Source: an uncultured Bacilli bacterium (lineage in GTDB: Bacteria > Bacillota_I > Bacilli_A > RF39 > UBA660). From it: a stretch of 7,126 bases of DNA. Under the pieces are notes generated by a model. It saw only the letters and a list, made by a program, of their open reading frames with translations, was not told the DNA's origin and ran no database searches. Positions 1 through 5,893 of this stretch are shown one piece after another. How positions within the stretch are numbered: the stretch's first letter is position 1; every line of letters begins with the position of its first letter. A program made the translations under genes and the position numbers. The stretch is from the NCBI GenBank assembly GCA_947631135.1, contig CANRKE010000061.1, positions 1-7,126 of the forward strand. Reading direction: 5' to 3'.

Positions 1-30
1 TTATTTTATGCTTTTATCTTTGACATATTC

Positions 31-59
31 ATAATATCATAAAAATATATTTTTAGCAA
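31..59 (-). promoter_or_regulatory. Promoter reading leftward out of the window
   Basis: On the minus strand a TTGCTA -35 element (plus 54-59) is followed after exactly 17 bases by TATTAT (plus 31-36). A TGA directly before it makes an extended -10. It would start a transcript around position 24 heading off the left edge, so the gene it serves is not visible. The background is very AT-rich, which makes chance matches likely, but the spacing and the extended -10 together are reasonable support. Confidence 0.4.
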
Positions 60-76
60 GCTGTTTTTTCTATTTT

Positions 77-93
77 ACTCGAGGTTTTCGAGT
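77..93. other. Short hairpin just downstream of the tRNA
   Basis: ACTCGA (77-82) and TCGAGT (88-93) form a perfect 6-bp stem with a 5-base loop, 14 bases beyond the 3' end of the tRNA. On the plus strand it is followed by TTTT, like a weak terminator, but no plus-strand gene is visible to its left. On the minus (tRNA) strand it is followed by A residues, so it is not a standard terminator there. It could mark the 3' processing or termination region of the tRNA transcript. Confidence 0.35.
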
Positions 94-107
94 TTTCTAT
101 CAATAAA

Positions 108-183
108 TGGTGTCCCCGCAGGGATTCGAACCCTGGACATTTCGATTAAGAGTCGACTACTCTACCAGCTGAGTTACGGAGAC
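108..183 (-). tRNA. tRNA-Lys (anticodon CTT)
   Basis: The reverse complement folds as a complete 76-base tRNA. It has a 7-bp acceptor stem (GTCTCCG with CGGGGAC, one G-U pair), a 4-bp D stem (ACTC with GAGT) and the anticodon loop CTCTTAA. It also has a 5-base variable loop, a T arm with loop TTCGAAT, and an encoded CCA end. The anticodon CTT reads the lysine codon AAG, which is scarce beside AAA in most genes here. The top pair of the anticodon stem (27-43) is a G-A mismatch, while the other four pairs are intact. It stands alone, divergent from the PH-domain operon, and has its own promoter at 204-232. Confidence 0.95.
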
Positions 184-203
184 AAAATAAATTTACGTAA
201 ATA

Positions 204-232
204 ATTATACCATTAAAAAAACATAAATACAA
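204..232 (-). promoter_or_regulatory. Promoter of tRNA-Lys
   Basis: The minus strand reads TTGTAT (plus 227-232), a 17-base spacer, then TATAAT (plus 204-209). TGG precedes the -10, giving an extended element. The predicted start lies about 15 bases before the mature tRNA 5' end at 183, leaving a short leader for processing. Confidence 0.75.
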
Positions 233-240
233 TAAATTTG

Positions 241-269
241 TTTTATTTTATAAAAAAATGTGATACAAT
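241..269 (+). promoter_or_regulatory. Promoter of the PH/DUF308/ASCH operon
   Basis: TACAAT (264-269) is preceded by TGTGA (259-263), an extended -10 of the TRTGn type common in Gram-positive bacteria. A poor -35 (TTTTAT, 241-246) lies 17 bases upstream. It sits back to back with the tRNA promoter, the two -35 regions being 8 bases apart. Because the -10 overlaps an in-frame GTG at 260, that codon cannot be the start of the first gene if this promoter is used. Confidence 0.65.
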
Positions 270-295
270 TAACTTGTATTAAAGGATGTGTGAAT

Positions 296-691
296 ATGGC
301 TTTTATAAAATTTAGACCACTTACTCCAACTATGAATTTTAAGGAGATAATAGATGCTAAAAATGTTGGAGAGGATATATTAAAGTTAGTTAAAAAAGAT
401 GAAGAAATTTTTTGTGTACTTAGAGCTGTTAGGGATATTGGTATACTTACTAATAGAAGAATAATAATTGTTGATAAAAAAGGAATAAGAGGTTTTAGAC
501 AAAAAATATATTCAATAATGTATTCATGTATTTCTAATTATAATATAGAAATAAAGAATATGGATACAATAATAGAAATAACATTAGATAGTGGATATCA
601 AGTAGTATTAAGTTTTTATAAACCTATTCCACTTGAAGATATGTTTAAAATATATAATTTTATAGATAATAAAATATTAGAAAATAATTAA
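296..691 (+). CDS. Bacterial PH-domain protein, 131 aa
   Basis: This small soluble protein probably adopts the bacterial pleckstrin-homology fold. Residues 49-66 contain the family-like stretch TNRRIIIVDKKGIRG, followed by beta-rich segments (IYSIMYSCISNYNIE; TIIEITLDSGYQVVLSFYK) and a C-terminal helix (112-128), the usual order of a PH-like barrel. No signal peptide or membrane helix is seen. The frame is open back to a GTG at 260, but I chose the ATG at 296. It has AAAGGA (281-286) at suitable distance, and the 260 start falls inside the promoter. It is first in an operon, and its stop overlaps the Shine-Dalgarno of the next, membrane-protein gene. Family assignment rests on pattern resemblance; the role is unknown. 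Confidence 0.8.
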   Translation: MAFIKFRPLTPTMNFKEIIDAKNVGEDILKLVKKDEEIFCVLRAVRDIGILTNRRIIIVDKKGIRGFRQKIYSIMYSCISNYNIEIKNMDTIIEITLDSGYQVVLSFYKPIPLEDMFKIYNFIDNKILENN

Positions 692-702
692 GGAGGATAT
701 TT

Positions 703-1245
703 ATGAATATAGCTAAAAATAATGCAATAATAAATGTATTTATTTCTATAATATTTGTAATAATAGGAATAATATTGGTTACTAATCCTAGAGGTGTATT
801 AGATATAATTTCATATGTTATTGGTGGTGCATTATTCTTCTTTGGAGGAATGCAAATATATTATTATTTTAAAGGTAGTGATTATAAAAACACATATTTA
901 AATACATATTTAGTAACAGGAATATTTAGTATAGCACTAGGATTAATAATAATATTATTCAGTAATGTATTTGAAGCAATTGTAAGAATGATTATAGGTT
1001 TTATAATAATATATAATGGAATAGTTAAACTTAAAATATCATTAAATATGAAACAATTTAATATACGTGAATGGAAATGTATGTTATGTATGTCTATAAT
1101 AGTATTACTATTTGGATTTTATTTACTTACAACTAATGTAGTAGCAGTAATGGGTGTTATAACAATAATATATGGAGTAATTGATCTTATACAAAATATA
1201 TTATACGTAAAAAATATAAATAAATTAATGAAACAAGGTAAATAA
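703..1245 (+). CDS. DUF308/HdeD-like six-helix membrane protein, 180 aa
   Basis: This integral membrane protein has six predicted hydrophobic helices at about residues 8-27, 33-55, 67-87, 90-110, 123-143 and 147-168. They fall in three hairpin-like pairs, with short loops and a basic C-terminal tail. Length, helix pairing and glycine-rich helices (VIGGALFFFGGMQI) fit the DUF308 family, which includes the acid-resistance protein HdeD. Whether this protein has any acid-stress role cannot be judged from sequence. A strong AGGAGG (691-696) lies 6 bases before the ATG and overlaps the stop of the PH-domain gene, so translation of the two is probably coupled. Its own end overlaps the ribosome binding region of the broken ASCH gene downstream. 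Confidence 0.8.
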   Translation: MNIAKNNAIINVFISIIFVIIGIILVTNPRGVLDIISYVIGGALFFFGGMQIYYYFKGSDYKNTYLNTYLVTGIFSIALGLIIILFSNVFEAIVRMIIGFIIIYNGIVKLKISLNMKQFNIREWKCMLCMSIIVLLFGFYLLTTNVVAVMGVITIIYGVIDLIQNILYVKNINKLMKQGK

Positions 1246-1246
1246 T

Positions 1247-1588
1247 ATGGAACATAAAATGAAATTAAAACCTGAATATTATGATTTTATACTTAATGGT
1301 ACAAAAAGAATTGAAATAAGACTTAATGATGAAAAAAGGTAAAAAATAAAAATTGGAGATACTATTAAATTTTTAAAAGAACCTATGTTAGATGAATCTT
1401 TTAATGTAAAGGTTGTTGGATTATTAAGATATAGTTCTTTTAAAGATATGTTTAAAGATTTTGATATAGCAATTCTATCAGATAAATCAATGACTAAAGA
1501 TGAATTGATTTCAGTCCTTGAACAATTTTATACAAAAGATAAACAAAAACAATATGGTGTTTTAGGAATAAGAATAGAATTAATATAG
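1247..1588 (+). pseudogene. ASCH-domain gene interrupted by one in-frame TAA
   Basis: Reading from ATG 1247 gives a continuous 113-residue frame except for a TAA at codon 32 (1340-1342). The first part holds GTKRIEIR (18-25), the start of an ASCH-type fold. The second resumes immediately with KIKIGDTIKF and ends with YGVLGIRIELI. ASCH proteins of this size are small putative RNA-binding or nucleoside-processing proteins. One C-to-T change in a CAA (Gln) codon would explain the stop, and Gln fits the setting EKR-x-KIKIGD. The start lies 1 base after the DUF308 stop, with AAGG (1235-1238) upstream. A restart at ATG 1385 would yield only 67 residues without the N-terminal motif and has no good ribosome site. 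It is either a recent pseudogene or a sequence error; the rest of the frame shows no decay. Confidence 0.8.
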
Positions 1589-1594
1589 GTAATA

Positions 1595-1616
1595 ACATCA
1601 ATAATTGAATTGATGT
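1595..1616 (+). other. Hairpin after the ASCH frame, without a U-tract
   Basis: ACATCAAT (1595-1602) and ATTGATGT (1609-1616) form a perfect 8-bp stem with a 6-base loop, shortly after the ASCH stop. It lacks a U-tract and stands 16 bases before the real terminator hairpin. It may protect the 3' end of the transcript or mean nothing. Confidence 0.4.
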
Positions 1617-1632
1617 ATGAAGATTAAATTAT

Positions 1633-1659
1633 AAATTTCTCATATGAGGAATTTTTTTT
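1633..1659 (+). terminator. Rho-independent terminator of the PH/DUF308/ASCH operon
   Basis: AAATTTCTC (1633-1641) pairs with GAGGAATTT (1646-1654) over 9 bp, with one G-U pair and an ATAT loop. Five further T residues follow (1655-1659). It separates the broken ASCH gene from the LysM operon. Confidence 0.75.
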
Positions 1660-1703
1660 AATATATAAATTTATATAAGCATAAATATTATTAGAGGTGA
1701 GTT

Positions 1704-2546
1704 ATGAAAACATACACTGTAGTACCAGGAGATACTTTATATGGTATAAGTAAACAATTTGGTGTATCTATTCAAGAAATAGTTGAATTAAATGATTTGG
1801 GTACTGATAATATTTATGTAGGACAAATACTAAAAATACCATCAACAGAAGAAGAATACATAGTACAAGATGGAGATAGTCTATATTCTATTGCGAGAAA
1901 ATACGGAATAAGTGTGAATGATTTATTGATTTATAATAATTTAACTAGTCCTAACTTATATGTAGGTCAAATGTTAATAATTCCATTAAATAATGAAAAA
2001 AAATATATTGATTATACTGTAAAAGATGGAGATAGTTTATATTCACTTGCTCAAGAATATAATGTTCCAATAGATGAAATTAAATTAATAAATGATCTTA
2101 CTACAAATGTTATTTTTGTAGGACAAAAATTGAAAATACCAGTAATACAAGAAAAAACTGTAACTGCACAAGGATCAGATAATGTATATAAAACATATAT
2201 AGTTAAAAAGGGTGATAACTTATATTCTATAGCTGAAGAAAATAATATGACAGTAGATGAAATAAAAAGAATTAATAATTTAAAAACTAATTTATTATCT
2301 ATTGGGCAAGAATTAAAAATAGTTGATAATAAAAATGATGAAAATGCACCAGTACCATATGTAAAAGAATGTTATGGAACTGATTATAAAGAACCTGAAT
2401 ATGAAACATATACTGTACAAAATGGTGATAATCTATATTCAATCGCACAAAAATTTAATACTACTGTAGATTATTTAACTAAAATAAATAATTTACAAAC
2501 AAATGAATTACAAGTTGGTCAAGTATTAAAAATAAAGGAGATATAA
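1704..2546 (+). CDS. Protein of five LysM repeats, 280 aa
   Basis: The whole protein is built of LysM domains, which bind the N-acetylglucosamine parts of peptidoglycan and related glycans. The repeats lie at about residues 2-45, 51-94, 103-145, 164-206 and 234-278. Each has the pattern YtVxxGDsLYsIAxxxxxxxxxIxxxNxLxxxxxxVGQxLkIP. Linkers are short except before the fifth repeat (about 207-233, PVPYVKECYGTDYKEPEYE), which holds the only cysteine. There is no catalytic domain, and the first LysM begins at residue 2, so no signal peptide or membrane anchor is possible. The ATG at 1704 has GAGGTGA (1694-1700) just upstream. It heads a three-gene operon, and the next ribosome site overlaps its end. 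The absence of an export signal recalls mother-cell spore-coat LysM proteins such as SafA; that link is inference. Confidence 0.93.
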   Translation: MKTYTVVPGDTLYGISKQFGVSIQEIVELNDLGTDNIYVGQILKIPSTEEEYIVQDGDSLYSIARKYGISVNDLLIYNNLTSPNLYVGQMLIIPLNNEKKYIDYTVKDGDSLYSLAQEYNVPIDEIKLINDLTTNVIFVGQKLKIPVIQEKTVTAQGSDNVYKTYIVKKGDNLYSIAEENNMTVDEIKRINNLKTNLLSIGQELKIVDNKNDENAPVPYVKECYGTDYKEPEYETYTVQNGDNLYSIAQKFNTTVDYLTKINNLQTNELQVGQVLKIKEI

Positions 2547-2548
2547 AT

Positions 2549-2971
2549 ATGAATTTTATTAGTTATGAAGATTTTAAAAAAACTGATGAATATAAAAATT
2601 TTATAAAAGAAAATCCAAGTGTTGGAAAGATAAAAATACTTGCATTTACTGCATATGGAGCAATTCCAATAGAAAATGCTGAAATATTGATAACTAAGAA
2701 AGTAGGAAATAAAGAGATACTATTCTATAGAGGATTTACTAATTCAAGTGGAGTAATAAGCAATATAGATTTGCCTGCTCCTATATATGTTGAAAAACCA
2801 GAATTTGATGATATACCTAAATATACAATGTATGATCTTACAGCAATACATGAAGGGTATGAAACAATAAAAAAGTATCGTGTAGGAATGTTTGGTAATG
2901 TAAAAATTATTCAATATGTTAAAATGACTCCTAAGATAGCACTTGAAGGAGTTGAAGAAAATGGCAATTAG
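2549..2971 (+). CDS. Small beta-sandwich (carboxypeptidase regulatory-like) protein, 140 aa
   Basis: After a short polar N-terminus (1-25) comes a probable transthyretin/CarboxypepD_reg-like beta-sandwich. Its features are GKIKILAFTAYGAIPIENAEI (27-46), a turn with FTNSSGVISNIDLPAP (63-78), and YDLTAIHEGYETIKKYRVGMF (95-115) leading to a final strand (IIQYVKMTP). The order 'internal asset, added feature, small-residue turn, final strand' is typical of such domains, but the match is by eye. It has no signal peptide, transmembrane segment or cysteine. The ATG at 2549 has AAAGGAG (2534-2540) inside the end of the LysM gene. Its own end overlaps the next gene by 11 bases, which implies coupled expression of LysM, this protein and the SpoIID-like protein. 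Function is unknown; a structural or adaptor role in a wall-associated assembly is plausible. Confidence 0.75.
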   Translation: MNFISYEDFKKTDEYKNFIKENPSVGKIKILAFTAYGAIPIENAEILITKKVGNKEILFYRGFTNSSGVISNIDLPAPIYVEKPEFDDIPKYTMYDLTAIHEGYETIKKYRVGMFGNVKIIQYVKMTPKIALEGVEENGN

Positions 2972-4322
2972 GAATCCTGTAATTCCAACAGAAATTATTG
3001 TACACTTAGGAGCACCAAATGAAGCTGCAAAAAACATTACTGTACCATTTCAAGAATATATAAAAAATGTTGCTTCGAGTGAAATATATCCTACATGGCC
3101 AACAGATGCAATTAAAGCTAATATACTTGCACAAATATCATTTGCATTAAACAGAATTTATAATGAATGGTATCCATCACAAGGCTATAATTTTGATATA
3201 ACAAACAGTCCACAATACGATCAAGCATATAATGAAGACGGTTCTTTTTTTGAAACAATAGCAATGATAGTTGATGATATTTTCAATAATTATATAGTAA
3301 AAGATAGTCAAGTACAACCCTTGTTTGCTAGATATTGCGATGGAAAAACAACACAATGTGATGGACTGTCACAATGGGGATCAGTAGATTTAGCTAGGCA
3401 AAATAAATCACCACTAGAAATATTAAAATATTATTATGGTGATGATATTAGAATAGTTTATAATGCACCAGTTGAACCAAATATGATGTCATTTCCTGGT
3501 TTTCCAATAAAAGTTGGTACAATAGGTGATTTTGTAAGAACTTTAAAAATACAATTGAATAGAATATCACAAAATTATCCAGCAATACCAAAAATAAATG
3601 ATGAGAGTGTTTATTATACAATAGAAACATCTGAAGCAGTTAAAAAATTTCAAGAGATATTTGATTTAGAAGCAACAGGTGAAGTAGATAAATCAACATG
3701 GTATAAAATTAAATATCTATATAATGCAGTTAAAAAAATATCAGATTTATATACTGAAGGTATTTCAATAGATGAAGCTAAATTAGTATATGAAAAACAA
3801 TTAGAATATGGTGATAGTGGTTATTATATAACAACACTTAATTATTTTCTTGATGTAATATCATATTTTGATGATAATATTCCATTTTTAAATTTACAAA
3901 GTGAAACATTTAATAATGATACAAAACAAGTAGTAATGGCATTTCAAAAGCAATATGGTATAGAAGTAACTGGTATTGTAGATGCAAATACATGGAAAGC
4001 AATAAGAGAAGCATATGCTCAAACTCTACAAAATATACCTAAAGAATATTTAGAATATGAAAGTGAATTTTATCCAGGTTTCTTCTTAGAAAAAGGAATG
4101 AGTGGGGAATATGTATTAAGACTTCAAGAGTTTCTATATACAATATGTGAAAATACTCATGCAATACCTGGTGTTAGAGTAACTGGTGAATTTGATGATT
4201 TAACTGAACAATCAGTTATTGCAGTTCAAAAAAGATTCAATATAGATGTAAATGGTATAGTTGGTGCGGCAACATGGTATCAAATTGTTGAATGGGCAAA
4301 ATCATCAAAAGAAAAAGTATAA
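2961..4322 (+). CDS. SpoIID/LytB-like domain with three peptidoglycan-binding domains, 453 aa
   Basis: Residues about 27-168 resemble the SpoIID/LytB family, whose founder is a spore-engulfment lytic transglycosylase. VPFQEYIKNVASSE (28-41) matches the segment holding the catalytic glutamate (here E41). FDITNSPQYDQAY (78-90) and GLSQWGSVDLARQNKSPLEIL (135-155), followed by a KYYYGDD segment, match later blocks. The stretch between them is much shorter than in SpoIID, and C126 and C133 flank it. Three PG_binding_1-type repeats follow at about 186-250, 283-346 and 377-440, each ending in a G-x-V-x-x-x-T-W motif. No signal peptide is present. I chose ATG 2961 because GAAGGAG (2945-2951) lies 9 bases upstream and a family-like start MAIRNPVIPTEI follows; a TTG at 2943 is less likely. 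Enzymatic activity is not certain, because the domain is compacted. It ends the operon before a terminator. Confidence 0.85.
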   Translation: MAIRNPVIPTEIIVHLGAPNEAAKNITVPFQEYIKNVASSEIYPTWPTDAIKANILAQISFALNRIYNEWYPSQGYNFDITNSPQYDQAYNEDGSFFETIAMIVDDIFNNYIVKDSQVQPLFARYCDGKTTQCDGLSQWGSVDLARQNKSPLEILKYYYGDDIRIVYNAPVEPNMMSFPGFPIKVGTIGDFVRTLKIQLNRISQNYPAIPKINDESVYYTIETSEAVKKFQEIFDLEATGEVDKSTWYKIKYLYNAVKKISDLYTEGISIDEAKLVYEKQLEYGDSGYYITTLNYFLDVISYFDDNIPFLNLQSETFNNDTKQVVMAFQKQYGIEVTGIVDANTWKAIREAYAQTLQNIPKEYLEYESEFYPGFFLEKGMSGEYVLRLQEFLYTICENTHAIPGVRVTGEFDDLTEQSVIAVQKRFNIDVNGIVGAATWYQIVEWAKSSKEKV

Positions 4323-4352
4323 AGCTGACATGTTTTTTATCTGTCAGTTTTT
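4322..4352 (+). terminator. Rho-independent terminator of the LysM/SpoIID-like operon
   Basis: CTGACA (4325-4330) pairs with TGTCAG (4342-4347). Three weaker outer pairs (A-T, A-T, G-U) use the start of the U-tract, and the loop has 11 bases. TTTTT (4348-4352) follows directly. The stem begins at the stop codon of the SpoIID-like gene. Confidence 0.8.
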
Positions 4353-4411
4353 ATTTAAATATTAATTTTTAAAAATTAAGATTTTTTTAATTTTTTCATA
4401 ATTTAATATCA

Positions 4412-4417
4412 TATAAT
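4412..4417 (+). promoter_or_regulatory. Possible -10 element for the ZIP transporter gene
   Basis: A perfect TATAAT stands 14 bases before the ATG at 4432. No convincing -35 is seen in the T-rich stretch upstream. If used, it would give a leader of only about 8 bases that barely includes the GGTGA ribosome site (4423-4427). The true promoter may therefore lie a little further upstream. Confidence 0.35.
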
Positions 4418-4431
4418 TTAATGGTGATCAT

Positions 4432-5163
4432 ATGGACAATATTAAACTACCTTTAATATTAACTACAATTTCTGGATTATCTACTATGTTAGGAGCACTT
4501 TTAATATTTATTAAAGTTAAAAAAATAAATAACATATTATCTTTTTCATTAATGTTTTCAGCTACTATAATGTTAGGTATATCACTTACTGATCTTATTC
4601 CAAATGCATATTCTTTTTTTAAAAATTTTTATAGTATAAAATTTATAGTTTTAGCAATATTAATAGGTGCGGTAATAACTTTTATTTTAGATGAATATAT
4701 GGATTATAATAAAAATAATGATAATAATAATTTATATAAAATAGGTATATTCTCTATGATAGCAATAATAATACATAATTTACCTGAGGGAGTTATTACT
4801 TTTATGTCATCGTATAATAATATAACTTTAGGTCTTTCACTAACAATAGCAATAGCATGTCATAATATACCTGAGGGAATTAGTCTTTCTCTACCGATTT
4901 ATTATAGTACTAATTCAAAGAAGAAAGCTCTTTTCTACACTTTTATATCTGGTATATCAGAACCTATTGGTGGTTTATTAATTTTTTTAATTTTTAAAAA
5001 TTTTTTAAATGATTTTATTCTAAATTTTATATTGTTAATAGTTGCTGGTATGATGTCTTATCTATCTATAGTTAAATTAATTCCTGAAGCTATTAAACAA
5101 AAAAATTTTAAAAATATGATACTTGCTATATTTATTGGAATAACAATTTTATTAATTATTTAG
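4432..5163 (+). CDS. zupT: ZIP-family metal transporter, ZupT-like, 243 aa
   Basis: This inner-membrane ZIP transporter most likely imports divalent metals such as zinc, iron or manganese into the cytoplasm. The two signature helices are clear: HNLPEG (115-120) and HNIPEG (144-149) supply the His, Asn and Glu ligands of the binuclear site, and ISEPIGG (175-181) adds E177. About eight hydrophobic segments are present (roughly 7-28, 35-55, 68-88, 104-124, 131-152, 165-187, 191-213, 225-243). A short polar loop rich in Asn and Asp (88-101) lies between helices 3 and 4, where ZIP proteins often have a variable loop. Length is close to that of E. coli ZupT, and the spacing of the motifs agrees. 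The ATG is preceded by GGTGA (4423-4427). No metal-repressor box is recognised, and no terminator separates it from the lipoprotein gene, so the two may be co-transcribed. Substrate specificity cannot be read from sequence. Confidence 0.9.
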   Translation: MDNIKLPLILTTISGLSTMLGALLIFIKVKKINNILSFSLMFSATIMLGISLTDLIPNAYSFFKNFYSIKFIVLAILIGAVITFILDEYMDYNKNNDNNNLYKIGIFSMIAIIIHNLPEGVITFMSSYNNITLGLSLTIAIACHNIPEGISLSLPIYYSTNSKKKALFYTFISGISEPIGGLLIFLIFKNFLNDFILNFILLIVAGMMSYLSIVKLIPEAIKQKNFKNMILAIFIGITILLII

Positions 5164-5177
5164 TATAAAATAAATAA

Positions 5178-5209
5178 TATAATTCCATAATATAAGTGGG
5201 AGGAATTAT
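5178..5209 (+). promoter_or_regulatory. Leader of the lipoprotein gene: TATAAT and a stem covering the ribosome site
   Basis: TATAAT (5178-5183) could be a -10 element, without a clear -35. Overlapping it, ATAATTCC (5179-5186) is an exact inverted repeat of GGAATTAT (5202-5209), which contains part of the strong GGGAGG ribosome site (5198-5203). The stem can only form in RNA that started upstream, for example read-through from the transporter gene. A transcript starting from this -10 would lack the 5' arm. Confidence 0.4.
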
Positions 5210-5211
5210 TT

Positions 5212-5766
5212 ATGAAATATAAAAAAAGAATATTTGTTTTATCATTTTTATTATTATTTTCATTTGTTGTAATAGCATGTGGTAATGTAAGTAATACACC
5301 TACAAAGAAAGTAGAAGAATTTTTAACTAAATATCAAACTTTTGATTCAGATGTTGAAGAAGATTTAAAAAATACAATAGATAATGAAGATTTGACAGAT
5401 GAAGAAAAAGATAGATATAAAAAACTTATTTCCGAACAATATAAAGGATTAACTTATGAAGTTAAAAATGAAACAATAGATGGTGATAATGCAACTGTTG
5501 AAGTTGAAATAGAAGTTAAAGATTTTGCAACAGCTATATCTAATGCTGAAGATTATCTTTCAGAACATGAAGATGAATTTAAAAATAAAGATGGGGAATA
5601 TGACAATAGTGTATATACAAAATATAAATTAGATGAAATGGAAAAAGTAAAAGAAAAAGTTAAATATACTTTACAATTAACACTTACTAAAGTAGATGAC
5701 GAATGGAAAATGGATGATTTAACTGAGACTGAAAAACAAAAAATTCATGGAATCTATGATTATTAA
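5212..5766 (+). CDS. Small secreted lipoprotein, 184 aa
   Basis: The N-terminus is a lipoprotein signal: a basic start (MKYKKR), a hydrophobic stretch (7-21) and a lipobox VIAC with C23 as the expected lipidated residue. The protein should be anchored on the outer face of the membrane. The mature part is highly charged and Lys/Asp/Glu-rich. A helical section at about 31-80 (TKKVEEFLTKYQTF, LTDEEKDRYKKLI) is followed by strands (YEVKNETIDGDNATVEVEIEV, about 82-102), then a charged helix and YTLQLTLTKVDDEWKMDD (about 152-169). This helix-then-curved-sheet order resembles NTF2-like or DUF4878/DUF5105-type lipoproteins; I cannot name a family with certainty. GGGAGG (5198-5203) lies 8 bases before the ATG. 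The transporter gene ends 48 bases upstream and a terminator follows. Confidence 0.88.
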   Translation: MKYKKRIFVLSFLLLFSFVVIACGNVSNTPTKKVEEFLTKYQTFDSDVEEDLKNTIDNEDLTDEEKDRYKKLISEQYKGLTYEVKNETIDGDNATVEVEIEVKDFATAISNAEDYLSEHEDEFKNKDGEYDNSVYTKYKLDEMEKVKEKVKYTLQLTLTKVDDEWKMDDLTETEKQKIHGIYDY

Positions 5767-5805
5767 CTGGTAATAACTTTTTAAATTTTATTATCAGCTT
5801 TTTTT
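5767..5805 (+). terminator. Rho-independent terminator after the lipoprotein gene
   Basis: CTGGTAATAA (5767-5776) pairs with TTATTATCAG (5788-5797) over 10 bp, with one G-U pair and an 11-base loop. One C and seven T residues follow (5799-5805). It begins at the base after the stop codon. Confidence 0.85.
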
Positions 5806-5842
5806 ATAGAAAAATTAAAACATAAAAAGTGAAATAATTTAG

Positions 5843-5880
5843 TTTAATTATTAGTTTTTTTGTGTTATAATAAAACACAA
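5843..5880 (+). promoter_or_regulatory. Extended -10 promoter with a surrounding inverted repeat
   Basis: TATAAT (5866-5871) is preceded by TGTGT (5861-5865), giving a TRTGn extended -10. A weak -35 (TTTAAT, 5843-5848) stands 17 bases upstream. The -10 lies inside a perfect inverted repeat, TTGTGTT (5860-5866) with AACACAA (5874-5880) and 7 bases between. This could be an operator for a repressor or simply a chance symmetry. The strong AAGGAGGG ribosome site (5879-5886) starts at the end of the repeat. Confidence 0.7.
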
Positions 5881-5893
5881 GGAGGGTTTAAGT

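Noticed and set aside
260..295. GTG start extending the PH-domain protein by 12 residues
   Set aside because: The codon overlaps the -10 promoter element and lacks a ribosome site; ATG 296 has AAAGGA upstream.
1660..1690. CATAAATA (1680-1687) as a sporulation sigma-E or sigma-K -10 for the LysM operon
   Set aside because: The match is partial, the -35 is not convincing, and the resulting leader would be only about 10 bases. AT-rich spacer gives such matches by chance. No SigA promoter is clear here either.
2744..3037. Minus-strand open frame across the beta-sandwich and SpoIID-like genes
   Set aside because: It is antisense to two well-supported coding regions and shows no recognisable domain.
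4362..4379. Perfect 18-base AT-only palindrome (TTAATTTTT/AAAAATTAA) after the SpoIID-like operon
   Set aside because: It is made of A and T only with no loop, so chance is likely in this composition; the GC-containing hairpin just upstream is the better terminator.
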